Source: Microcoleus sp. FACHB-672 (GTDB lineage: Bacteria; Cyanobacteriota; Cyanobacteriia; Cyanobacteriales; Oscillatoriaceae). From it: a stretch of DNA of 64,000 nucleotides. Below, piece by piece: positions 56,430 to 64,000 of this stretch. Below the pieces are notes generated by a model that saw only the letters and a list, made by a program, of their open reading frames with translations, searched no databases and was not told the DNA's origin. The first letter of the stretch is position 1. Each line of letters starts with the position of its first letter. The translations under genes were made by a program, and so were the position numbers. The stretch lies in the NCBI RefSeq assembly GCF_014695725.1, contig NZ_JACJOU010000025.1, positions 1-64,000 of the forward strand. The letters run 5' to 3'.

Positions 56430-57353
56430 TCAGATCGCAAACAGTTCAGTGACAATCGCTTCTCCTAAAACAAGTTTGACGCTAAAACGCTCTCCGGGTA
56501 CACAGCTAAACTGAAATTCCAAACTTTCGCTGCTTCCGGCTTCTGCTTGCATCACCGGCTTTTCGTTTTCATCTAAAATAATAAGCTGCAAGTTTTGCGG
56601 TAACTCGATTTGACTTTCGGCTGAAAGCACTTCAACAGAAACATCAATTTCTGAATCGTCAGCAGGCGTTAATCTTACAAATAAAACAATTCGTTCGCCA
56701 GCTTGTTCTAGTTTTAGCAACTTTCCTCTTTCAACACTTGCTTTTTGCGCTCGCCTAAAATTAAATGCTAGTTGAGGTTGAGGCGAAGCCAGCAAAGTTT
56801 CTAAAGTTTCCCAGCCGGCTTCTATAATATTTTGGAACCATGGGCTTAGCTGAATAGGTTGTTTAATAGAAGCCGATTGCTGGAATTGATTAAGATATAA
56901 AATAAATTCATCCAAGGATTGGAGTTGGTTTATAGGTAAATCCTTAGTCGTTATTTCTTGGACAAATCCTAAAACTGTTGCTTCCCGCAAAGACTCATGC
57001 AATTGCACACAGACAAAACCCAGCCGATTTGACCAAACTTCTTCGGGAATGCTAATAACTTCTGTATTTGGTAACACAGGTCTGCATTCGAGTTTGCCAT
57101 AATTTGGGATAATTAAATCTGCCACATCCATGAGTGTGCTTGTTGCCGGATTGTAGCTATCACTGTTTTCCCAATCTGTTTCAAATCCATGCCATTGAAG
57201 GTAAAGTTGCACAGCACATACCGCAAGACTATTGAGATAAACTTGTTTGGCTTTAGCGGCATTAGATTGGTGACACCGTAGTTGTTCCGCGCGAGAATGC
57301 GCCGCTAGTCCTAGTGGTACGGTATAGGTTAAGAATTTAGTGGGGGGATTCAT
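56430..57353 (-). CDS. DUF1822 family protein
   Basis: The 307-aa cytoplasmic protein has family-typical segments: YLNSLAVCAVQLYLQWHGFE near residue 45, the acidic DVADLIIPNYGKLECRPVLP, GFVCVQLHESLREATVLGF near 115, and a C-terminal beta-rich part. The function is unknown. It lies 17 bp upstream of the CHAT-cyclase-CHASE2 gene, so the two are almost certainly co-transcribed. A GTG at 57359 would add two residues. Confidence 0.88.
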   Translation of the reverse strand: MNPPTKFLTYTVPLGLAAHSRAEQLRCHQSNAAKAKQVYLNSLAVCAVQLYLQWHGFETDWENSDSYNPATSTLMDVADLIIPNYGKLECRPVLPNTEVISIPEEVWSNRLGFVCVQLHESLREATVLGFVQEITTKDLPINQLQSLDEFILYLNQFQQSASIKQPIQLSPWFQNIIEAGWETLETLLASPQPQLAFNFRRAQKASVERGKLLKLEQAGERIVLFVRLTPADDSEIDVSVEVLSAESQIELPQNLQLIILDENEKPVMQAEAGSSESLEFQFSCVPGERFSVKLVLGEAIVTELFAI

Positions 57354-57561
57354 AAGCACTCTGATTTCCAGCAGTTTGAGGTTGGTTTTTGTTTGGCTTT
57401 CATGAGTTACTCTGGCCGTAGGGGTAAATTTTATGCAAATTTAACGTATTCTACAAAAACTTTACATTTTTGGGTAATCTGTAAAGTTACTGTAAAGGTC
57501 AGAACTTACAGACAGATAAACACAGATGAGGTTTCTAATGTTTTCATAAATTTTACAGCAC

Positions 57562-58473
57562 TCAGTCCGGTGCTAAGTCTTTCTGAAATTGAGGGCGAAA
57601 TTTACTACAGCATCGCTGAAAAAAACTGCTTAAAGTGGGTACTTTTATTCCTAGGCTGCTTGAAATTTCTTCCCAACTTTGCCCTGAAAGGCGGGCTAAT
57701 GCAATAGTTTTGAAGCTAGCATCGGGTCGATTTCTAATGTATTCTTGTTCAAAGTTCTTTCCCGGATCGCTTTCGATATACTGGCGAGTTTCTTCGACTA
57801 ATGAAGTTGAATCGGGTTGGGCTATATTTTCTAAATCTGCAAGTGAGGGAAGTTCCTCAACGATAGGATTGCTAAATTCTCGGCGGCACTCTATCACCAA
57901 TTTATCCAAGCGAAAATTAACCCAGTTTATGAATTTTTGAGTTTGGCCACGTTCTGGGTCATAATTGTCAATATTTTTACAGACATAAGCCAAGGTTCTA
58001 ATCACCGCTTCTTCATAAAGCAGCTCGTAAAATTCTGCGGAAAACTTTTCTCGATGGGGCCGACAAAGCTTTCCAGATAAGCGAATGGCTTCCACTAATT
58101 CGCCAAGCAGATGCCGGCGCAAAGCCGAATTTGAAGGCTGTTTTTGAATTTCTACAGCTAATTGTTTGAGTTGCTCGTCTTGCAAACACTCTCTTAACGC
58201 TTGATGGAGTAAATGATTTCCCCAAACTTTAATCGGAGTACGTTGAGGGTTATACCGGCTAATTTCTTGGGAGACATCAGATAAAAGCCTTGCTTGAAGC
58301 CGCTGGTAAATTTCTTTCTGCACCTCAGAGAAGGGATGACCACTGATTGGGCGGCAAATAGTACGCCCTCGCAAGATTTCTTCAACCAGTAGGGTTAAAG
58401 CTTCTTGTCCTTGCTGAGTTTGAGGATTGTAACTGCCGGCATTGATAAATCGCAGTTCCAGTTGCTCATTCAT
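57562..58473 (-). CDS. Sigma-70-like regulator of the CHAT cluster
   Basis: The 303-aa protein has a central part (about 105-190, NYDPERGQTQKFINWVNFRL) that looks like sigma region 2, and a C-terminal helix-turn-helix (SFKTIALARLSGQSWEEISS then LGIKVPTLSSFFQRC) that looks like region 4. The N-terminal 100 residues are specific to the cyanobacterial subgroup. It is first in the minus-strand cluster, 208 bp before DUF1822, and is a plausible dedicated transcription factor for it. The ATG at 58473 (MNEQLELRF) is preferred over one at 58506. Confidence 0.72.
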   Translation of the reverse strand: MNEQLELRFINAGSYNPQTQQGQEALTLLVEEILRGRTICRPISGHPFSEVQKEIYQRLQARLLSDVSQEISRYNPQRTPIKVWGNHLLHQALRECLQDEQLKQLAVEIQKQPSNSALRRHLLGELVEAIRLSGKLCRPHREKFSAEFYELLYEEAVIRTLAYVCKNIDNYDPERGQTQKFINWVNFRLDKLVIECRREFSNPIVEELPSLADLENIAQPDSTSLVEETRQYIESDPGKNFEQEYIRNRPDASFKTIALARLSGQSWEEISSSLGIKVPTLSSFFQRCCSKFRPQFQKDLAPD

Positions 58474-58750
58474 GATCCATAAAAGTGTGAGTGGTAGGCA
58501 ACTCATTAATCGCTATAGAAGCGTTTGCTGCTCATTATGACTCATTCGTACGTATATGCCATTACGGATTTTGTTACAAAAATTAATTTTGGAAATTTTG
58601 CATAAAACCCCCTTCCCAAGCCTGAGTAAGGGACAGAAAGAGGCAGTTGACTCAGGTAAAACACCGCCTGTAGTCAAGAGATTGCAAAAAATACAAGCGT
58701 CGCTGGCTGCTTCTTAGTTAACTAAACAACGCTAATTTGGAGTAATTGAT

Positions 58751-60274
58751 ATGGCTACAATCTTCGGGACATCTGGAAACGACAATCTGCCTAGACTTAC
58801 TGATCCAAGCACAGCCGGCGACGACTACATCTATGGCTTAGAAGGCAATGACACCATCAATGCGGGTAGCGGCAGCGATATTATCAATGGGGGTACCGGC
58901 ATTGATTCGATGGTAGGTGGTTTAGGTAATGACGGCTACTATGTAGACAGCAGCAGTGATGTGACTACTGAAGGAGTGGGTGCAGGCATAGATAGCGTCT
59001 ATTCATACGCCGGCAGCTACACCTTAAGGGCAAACGTCGAAAACCTCTATATGTACGGCAGTGCTTATTCTGGCTACGGCAATGCACTTAACAACTCTAT
59101 CGTGGGCACTAGCGGCAATAACCTGATCTCAGGCGGTGCCGGTGTCGATACGGCGGCAGGCGGGTTAGGCAGTGACGCTTACGTTGTAGACAGCACCAGT
59201 GATGTGGTGACTGAAGGCGTCAATGCCGGCACCGATAGTGTCTACGCCTCTGCCAGCTACAGTTTAGGCGCAAACGTGGAAAACCTTTACCTATCTGGCA
59301 CCGCTTATTATGGCTACGGCAATGCGCTTAACAACTCTATCGTCGGTAATAGCAGCAATAACTACCTCAGTGGCGGTGCCGGCGTCGATACAATGGCAGG
59401 TGGCATAGGTAGTGACGTTTACGTTGTAGACAGCACCTCTGATGTGGTAACTGAAGGCGTCGATGCCGGCACAGACGTTGTCTACGCCTCTGCCAGCTAC
59501 ACCCTAGGCGCAAACGTGGAAAACCTTTACCTCCAAGGCAGCGCTTATTACGGCTATGGCAACGCACTCAACAACTATATCGCTGGCAATAGCGGCAATA
59601 ACCTGATTTGGGGCGGTGCCGGCAACGATACGATGGCAGGCAGTGCTGGTAATGACATCTACTATGTAGACAGTACCAGTGATGTGATTATTGAAGGGGT
59701 GGGTGCCGGCACAGACGTTGTCTACGCCTCGGCTAGCTACACCCTAGGCGCAAACGTGGAAAACCTTTACCTCCAAGGCAGCGCTTATTACGGTTACGGC
59801 AACGCACTCAACAACTCTATCGTGGGTAATGCCGGCAATAACTACCTCTGGGGTGGCGCAGGAAATGACACAATTACCGGGGGTGTCGGCAACGACACAA
59901 TTAGAGGCAGCGTCGGCAGCGATGTCTTGACTGGAGGTGCCGGTGCAGATTACTTTAACTTCTACTCTACCAGTGAGGGTAGTGATTCAATTACCGACTT
60001 TAGCTGGGGACAGGGAGATAAAATTGCACTTTCAGACAGTGGTTTTGGTGGCAGCTTAACCACCACAACAGGAGTCACACCTGGATCTCTGCTTTCCTCC
60101 CAGTTTCGCACCGGCGCTGGGGCAACTACTTCCAATCATCGCGTCATCTACAACTCATCAACCGGCGCACTTTTCTTTGATGCAGATGGTACAGGAGCAG
60201 CCGCGCAGGTACAAATTGCCAGCCTATCAACAGGCTTAGCTCTAATTAGCAGCGACTTCCAGGTGATTGCATAG
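58751..60274 (+). CDS. RTX/hemolysin-type calcium-binding repeat protein
   Basis: Secreted protein of 507 aa, rich in Gly, Asn and Asp. It opens with GTSGNDNLPRL then the nonapeptide-like YGLEGNDTINAGSGSDIING. Residues 60-375 are four large repeats of 80-81 residues containing YYVDSTSDV, TEGVGAGTD, LGANVENLYLQG and YYGYGNALNNSI. Near 375-400 come further calcium-binding GGAGNDTI nonapeptides, then the C-terminal ITDFSWGQGDKIALSD block common in type I-secreted proteins. There is no N-terminal signal peptide, consistent with type I secretion. A strong terminator follows. Confidence 0.9.
   Translation: MATIFGTSGNDNLPRLTDPSTAGDDYIYGLEGNDTINAGSGSDIINGGTGIDSMVGGLGNDGYYVDSSSDVTTEGVGAGIDSVYSYAGSYTLRANVENLYMYGSAYSGYGNALNNSIVGTSGNNLISGGAGVDTAAGGLGSDAYVVDSTSDVVTEGVNAGTDSVYASASYSLGANVENLYLSGTAYYGYGNALNNSIVGNSSNNYLSGGAGVDTMAGGIGSDVYVVDSTSDVVTEGVDAGTDVVYASASYTLGANVENLYLQGSAYYGYGNALNNYIAGNSGNNLIWGGAGNDTMAGSAGNDIYYVDSTSDVIIEGVGAGTDVVYASASYTLGANVENLYLQGSAYYGYGNALNNSIVGNAGNNYLWGGAGNDTITGGVGNDTIRGSVGSDVLTGGAGADYFNFYSTSEGSDSITDFSWGQGDKIALSDSGFGGSLTTTTGVTPGSLLSSQFRTGAGATTSNHRVIYNSSTGALFFDADGTGAAAQVQIASLSTGLALISSDFQVIA
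58929..59890 (+). repeat. Four-copy 240-bp coding repeat in the RTX gene
   Basis: Equivalent positions lie at 58929, 59172, 59412 and 59652, giving periods of 243, 240 and 240 bp. The last two complete copies share very long identical stretches (for example from GCCGGCACAGACGTTGTCTA onwards), which suggests recent unequal exchange or gene conversion. Confidence 0.9.
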
Positions 60275-60325
60275 AATCATTAGCTTTCTGCTCAAAGACC
60301 AAAGCAATTTATTTTATAACTTCAG

Positions 60326-60362
60326 CTCCTTTGACAGCTCAAAACTGTCAGAGGAGTTTTTC
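60326..60362 (+). terminator. Rho-independent terminator of the RTX gene
   Basis: CTCCTTTGACAG (60326-60337) pairs with CTGTCAGAGGAG (60345-60356) over 12 bp with one wobble, followed by TTTTTC. Confidence 0.9.
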
Positions 60363-60392
60363 TTAAACAAAACTTAATAGCAAGCAGCTTAT

Positions 60393-60428
60393 AAAAAAAA
60401 GGCGCGATCTTTAGCAAATCGCGTCCTT
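60393..60428 (-). terminator. Rho-independent terminator of sigF
   Basis: On the minus strand GGACGCGAT and ATCGCGCC form the stem, followed by a run of eight T residues, 25 bp after the sigF stop. Confidence 0.8.
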
Positions 60429-60453
60429 CAATTGTTCATCTCAAATTAAAACC

Positions 60454-61239
60454 TTAGTTCTCATCCCCTTCCGGCACACCCATCAACTCTTTTAGGGAGT
60501 CCAACCCTTTCTTAACACGACGGGAAACCGTTACTGCGCTGATTCCCATCCGATCGGCGGTTTCTTTTTGTGTTAAGTCATAAAGAAATACAAATTCTAA
60601 AATCTTGCGAGTCCGTTCCTCTAAGGTAGAAAGAGCTTGCTGCAAGCGAATTACGTCTTCTTGTGCCAGTTGGAAACTGCGATAGTTGTTATCCGGGACA
60701 AGATCTCCGAGGGAAGTAGAGCCTTCATCCTCATCCTGCATGGGTGCATCTAAGCTCAGCGGCGCACGATTACGATTAGCTAGCTTCACTTCCTGCCATT
60801 CTGTCACTGAAATTTCTAAGGCTGCGGCAACCTCCGTATCGGTGGGGTGCCGGTTTAGCTTGACTTGTAGATTCTGCATCACGCCAGATGCTTGACTTTG
60901 CAGGGTCACCCACTGCCGGGGAATTCGCACTGAAGGGCTTTTATCGCGCAGATAGTGTTGAATTTCACCTCGGATGTAAGGGATCGCAAAGGAACTAAAT
61001 GCGTGTCCTTTGGACATTTCAAAGCGTTCTATTGCCCGAATTAATCCGATGCTACCGACTTGCAGTAAGTCTTCATAACTTTCTGTGCACTGGTTGAGCC
61101 AGTGGTGCACTTCTTTTCTGACCAGTCCAAAATTAAGTTTAACGAGCTGATTGCGGAGTTTTGGAGAGGGAGAAGTTTGGTACTCACGTAATAGTTCCAA
61201 GCTCTCGCTTTTGAGTTCATTGGTTACTATGTTAGCCAT
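60454..61239 (-). CDS. sigF: Group 3 RNA polymerase sigma factor (SigF-like)
   Basis: Alternative sigma factor of 261 aa. Region 2 shows EDLLQVGSIGLIRAIERFEM and FSSFAIPYIRGEIQHYLRDK (core and -10 binding). Region 3 is about 110-160 (RIPRQWVTLQSQ). Region 4 is the C-terminal HTH (DLTQKETADRMGISAVTVSR) for -35 recognition. The pattern and size fit cyanobacterial SigF/SigJ-type group 3 factors, which in Synechocystis control pilus and motility genes. Assignment to SigF rather than SigJ is tentative. It is a single gene with its own terminator. Confidence 0.85.
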   Translation of the reverse strand: MANIVTNELKSESLELLREYQTSPSPKLRNQLVKLNFGLVRKEVHHWLNQCTESYEDLLQVGSIGLIRAIERFEMSKGHAFSSFAIPYIRGEIQHYLRDKSPSVRIPRQWVTLQSQASGVMQNLQVKLNRHPTDTEVAAALEISVTEWQEVKLANRNRAPLSLDAPMQDEDEGSTSLGDLVPDNNYRSFQLAQEDVIRLQQALSTLEERTRKILEFVFLYDLTQKETADRMGISAVTVSRRVKKGLDSLKELMGVPEGDEN

Positions 61240-61575
61240 GCGGAATTTTGGGTTGGTAGAGCACTTTAAGAGATGAATCTAATTTAGTTTGATAGAGAAC
61301 GGCTGAAACCGCTGTGATGCAAGACACATCTAATAAAAACAGAAGCTTTGTGGCCGGCTCTTCTCTGTAACGCTAAGCTTAAATAAATTAATCTGGCTGT
61401 AGTTGCCAGCTTTATATAAGATGTTTTGCCTGCAATCTGTGCTTATTCGATTGCGTGGGTTATTCACTACAATTTAATATATTACCCGGATTGCCTCGAT
61501 TACAACCGTATATCTACTAGATTGAATTTTGCTGCTATCTGTTGGTTCTATCAGAGCTGGCCCAGAAACAAGATG

Positions 61576-61604
61576 CCACAGAGGTTCCCTTCTCACCTCT
61601 GCGG
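61576..61604 (-). terminator. Hairpin terminator of psbO
   Basis: CCACAGAGGT (61576-61585) and ACCTCTGCGG (61595-61604) pair over 10 bp with one wobble. On the minus strand it starts 19 bp after the psbO stop, and only a weak T-rich tail follows. Confidence 0.6.
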
Positions 61605-61622
61605 CCAAGGAACTAAGCGTGT

Positions 61623-62456
61623 TTACGAAGCAGGTTGAACCCGACCGTAAAACAGGCCGCGAATCCTTACGTCTAGAGCTTCTTTAGCTCCTAAATCTGT
61701 ATCTGAGGGCTGTTCGCTTTCAAAGATCCCTGCAATCTCACCTGTGTAATTGTCAACTTTAGAGACTTGAAGGGAAATTCTGCCTTTGCCGACTTCAGCG
61801 CGTTTGACGTTGACTTGAGTTAAGTCTTCGTTATCCCCCTTGGCAGGAAGGGCCACAGCATTGTCGTAGCCGGTAGCTTCGCCGCGACCTTTGGGATCGA
61901 GGAAGCCGGCACTGCGATAGGAGGGGACTTTGAACTTTCCTTGGAAGTCTGTGGACGTGTTAATGCCTTCCAAACCAGCTTGGCTTTTCGCGACCAGATT
62001 TTTAACTGTGAACAAGAAAGGGACTCGTTCGCCACCAGGCATCTGAACTGTCACAGCTTGAAAGTCTATCCCATCTTCTTCTACAAAGGTGAGGGAACCA
62101 TCTTGTGCCGGCTTCAGTTTGCCTTGAATCTGGGTAAGGGTGGATGTGTACCGAGTCAGCATTTTGCCCGGAATAAATTTGGCCTCTTGCCGCTTATTGC
62201 CAGATTCTTCCTTCACAAAAAAGGTTATTGGCTGTAAGCAAAGATCGGTCAAAACATAGGACTTGCTTGAATCAATAGGAATGGAACCGCGAGAAGTTTC
62301 TTCTAATTTGGGACAGTTATTAGCCAGTCCAGTTCCTCTGATCTGGTCGTAGGTGAGTGGAACGCTACTTGCCGTTGCCGGCCCATCACTACAAGCAGTT
62401 AATACACTCAGGCAAACCGCCAAAAGTGTCACGATGAACGCTCGATAATACCTCAT
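61623..62456 (-). CDS. psbO: Photosystem II manganese-stabilising protein PsbO
   Basis: Extrinsic lumenal subunit of photosystem II (277 aa precursor) that stabilises the Mn4Ca oxygen-evolving cluster. The export signal occupies about 1-21 and ends LSVLTAC, a lipobox-like site. The mature protein begins near PLTYDQIRGTGLANNCP, the classic PsbO start, and has the two cysteines (NNCP and DLCLQ) that form the conserved disulfide. Other landmarks are SYRSAGFLDPKGRGEATGYD and the C-terminal ALDVRIRGLFYGRV. The ATG at 62456 is preferred over a TTG four codons upstream. It proves oxygenic photosynthesis. Confidence 0.97.
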   Translation of the reverse strand: MRYYRAFIVTLLAVCLSVLTACSDGPATASSVPLTYDQIRGTGLANNCPKLEETSRGSIPIDSSKSYVLTDLCLQPITFFVKEESGNKRQEAKFIPGKMLTRYTSTLTQIQGKLKPAQDGSLTFVEEDGIDFQAVTVQMPGGERVPFLFTVKNLVAKSQAGLEGINTSTDFQGKFKVPSYRSAGFLDPKGRGEATGYDNAVALPAKGDNEDLTQVNVKRAEVGKGRISLQVSKVDNYTGEIAGIFESEQPSDTDLGAKEALDVRIRGLFYGRVQPAS

Positions 62457-62468
62457 GATCAACCTCAA

Positions 62469-62995
62469 TCTCTAAGCTCAATCTCCAATGAAAAAAATCA
62501 CTCCCGCAGCAATGTTATGTCAGGCTCTAGTGATTTAAGCGAAAGCACAGACTGCCTTTGACGCCCTGAGGAAGGGAGCATCAGCCGTCAAAAACACCCG
62601 CGCTATGCTGTGGGATCGTCGGCCTCCCTAGTGATTTTGAGCCTTACATCTGACGCTAATTGCGTAGAGAATTGCTGCTTTTAAGGAGGCCAGATACAGC
62701 ATCTAAAAGGATGGATTGCTTGACAGCAATTTTTCAAGCTTCAAAAGCAATGGCCGTAAAGCCTTTAGCCTGTAAGCTTTCTCAGAGCGCCAATCTGGAC
62801 AATCTTACCAAAATTAGGATCGCTCTGAACCGATAGAGTGCGGGATGATCCCCGGATCTTTAATTAACAGGCTGTAGCGAGCGTTAAAAGGTTGAGTTTG
62901 AGAGTCCTGCAAACGGTTTCTCAGCCTGTCTGCCAAAAGGGTGCCGGCAACGGAAAACGACTTGCACCGAACCCTAAAGGGCTGACAGCACTCAG
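62469..62995. other. 527-bp intergenic region between mscS and psbO
   Basis: The psbO promoter should lie here on the minus strand, but no convincing hexamer pair is visible. A short stem ATTGCT-TGAC-AGCAAT followed by T residues occurs near 62715 on the plus strand. The GC-richer part 62870-62990 could encode a small RNA, but I recognise none. Confidence 0.4.
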
Positions 62996-63883
62996 CTAAT
63001 TGCCATTTCCATGCTCGGCAACCGGATAGTGATCCTTGTATTTTTCTTGATCGAAGTGGTAAACCGTGCGAATCGGGTAAGGGATATTAATTTCAGCGAG
63101 ATCGCAGGCTTCTTTTAGGGCAATGATCACATTGGTTTGGGTGCGCCGTACTTGAGCTTTTTCTGGAAATGTCCAGTAGCGCACCATGAAGTTGATTGAG
63201 CTATCCCCAAAACCAACGATATCGATTTCTGCTGGGGGTTTCGATAAGACGCCTTCAACTTTTTTGACGGCTGACAAGAAGGTTTCAACCGCTTGCGGCA
63301 GAGAGGTATTATAATCTACTCCGATGGCTAAGTCAGTTCTGCGGTGAGGGAAGGCGGTGATTACCTGTACCGCATTTGTAAAGACAGATGCATTGGGCAC
63401 AACCACTCGTTCTCCCTGATAGGTGCGAATTTGGGTGGAACGAATGGAAATTTCTTCGACTGTGCCTTCAAAGCCTTCGACAATGATTTGATCGCCTATT
63501 CTAAAGGGTTCTTGCAACAGCAGGAGGATGCCGGCTAAAAAGTTTTTGAAGATATCTTGAAAGGCGAAACCAAAGGCAACGGAACTCAAACCCAATAAGC
63601 CAATGATGTCGCCCAGGCGCAAGGATGGAAATGCAACGACGCAGGCGACGAGGATACCAACAACCCAGGTAGCAACATAACTGACTTGGATCAGCAGCAA
63701 TCGCAGCGAAGGGTTTTTAATCGCCCGATGAACTGCTGCTGAGACAATGCTCCTAGTGATATTGGCGGCGTAGCGGGTGATGAAAAAGATCACAAGTGCC
63801 AGTCCTAATCCTGGCAATATCTTTATTGTTTGACCGAACAGCTCTAATAAGCTTTTATTAATTTGTTGAAGCAGATCCGTCAT
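62996..63883 (-). CDS. MscS-family mechanosensitive ion channel
   Basis: The 295-aa inner-membrane channel opens under membrane tension to release osmolytes. It has three transmembrane helices (about 20-45, 68-90 and 95-125). The pore-lining TM3 is LSSVAFGFAFQDIFKNFLAG, a glycine/alanine-packed helix, followed by the upper beta domain motif FRIGDQIIVEGFEGTVEEIS and NASVFTNAV. The C-terminal alpha/beta vestibule is complete. The length matches small-type MscS. It is a single gene, transcribed towards psbO across a long spacer. Confidence 0.95.
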   Translation of the reverse strand: MTDLLQQINKSLLELFGQTIKILPGLGLALVIFFITRYAANITRSIVSAAVHRAIKNPSLRLLLIQVSYVATWVVGILVACVVAFPSLRLGDIIGLLGLSSVAFGFAFQDIFKNFLAGILLLLQEPFRIGDQIIVEGFEGTVEEISIRSTQIRTYQGERVVVPNASVFTNAVQVITAFPHRRTDLAIGVDYNTSLPQAVETFLSAVKKVEGVLSKPPAEIDIVGFGDSSINFMVRYWTFPEKAQVRRTQTNVIIALKEACDLAEINIPYPIRTVYHFDQEKYKDHYPVAEHGNGN

Positions 63884-64000
63884 GGTGAGAGCGTATTTAT
63901 TGGCGGCATCTGTACTATTCTAGCTGTCGGCTGCAATTTGGCTGGTGTGAAACTCCGGGTAGGGAACAGTGGGTTGGAAATTTCTTCACGTTTCCTATTT

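Noticed and set aside
62870-62990. Possible small RNA between mscS and psbO
   Set aside because: Composition differs from the surroundings, but I recognise no known RNA family and see no terminator hairpin with a T run.
1-64000. CRISPR array, rRNA or tRNA genes
   Set aside because: No regularly spaced direct repeats with unique spacers, no rRNA segments and no tRNA T-arm in a plausible cloverleaf were found; the tandem repeats present are all coding.

Overview
The window looks like chromosome from a filamentous, probably non-heterocystous cyanobacterium. Direct markers are psbO (photosystem II manganese-stabilising protein), a plant-type [2Fe-2S] ferredoxin, a cyanobacterial biliverdin reductase, a stand-alone CAAD/CurT thylakoid protein, a group-3 SigF-type sigma factor, and several cyanobacteria-typical families (DUF1822, DUF928, CHAT, CHASE2, pentapeptide, SLH). 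GC is moderate. The hexamer GCCGGC is strikingly common, while the usual cyanobacterial palindrome HIP1 (GCGATCGC) was seen only once by eye.

Layout. 1-51: start of an IS630-type transposase cut by the window edge. 0.2-4.7 kb (minus): complete sugar ABC importer (binding protein, two permeases, ATPase). 5.2-11.7 kb (plus): three tandem lipoprotein solute-binding proteins on an exact 1071-bp period, a decayed fourth copy, then a large Cache-HAMP-GAF-PAS histidine kinase. 12-24.5 kb: metabolic and housekeeping genes (haem-oxygenase-like iron enzyme, methyltransferase, SelO, D-lactate dehydrogenase, CurT, SLH protein, AroA, FAD/Rieske oxidoreductase).

24.8-28.3 kb is an accessory island. A SacI-family restriction-modification module (R, small HTH regulator, divergent C5 methyltransferase) is bounded by an 11-bp inverted repeat. 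It is followed by an attC-like imperfect palindrome, a YjaB-like acetyltransferase whose 3' end faces that palindrome, and, divergent from it, a decayed integron-type tyrosine integrase. This is what an eroded one-cassette integron would look like.

28.7-44.6 kb: stress SDR, DUF2243 membrane protein, hemerythrin-like protein, DprA, a GNAT gene broken by one in-frame stop, SAM hydrolase, patatin, pentapeptide membrane protein, BvdR, ferredoxin and a SpoIID protein.

45.0-58.5 kb (minus) is one co-oriented block: sigma-like regulator, DUF1822, a 971-aa CHAT-adenylate cyclase-CHASE2 fusion, DUF928, a 1586-aa two-partner-secretion exoprotein, and a TPR-CHAT protease. Proteases, second-messenger synthesis, a sensor and a secreted protein in one run make this the best candidate here for an uncharacterised multi-gene system. 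58.7-63.9 kb: RTX repeat protein, SigF, PsbO and an MscS channel.

All family calls are from reading the sequence; no database search or computed count was run.
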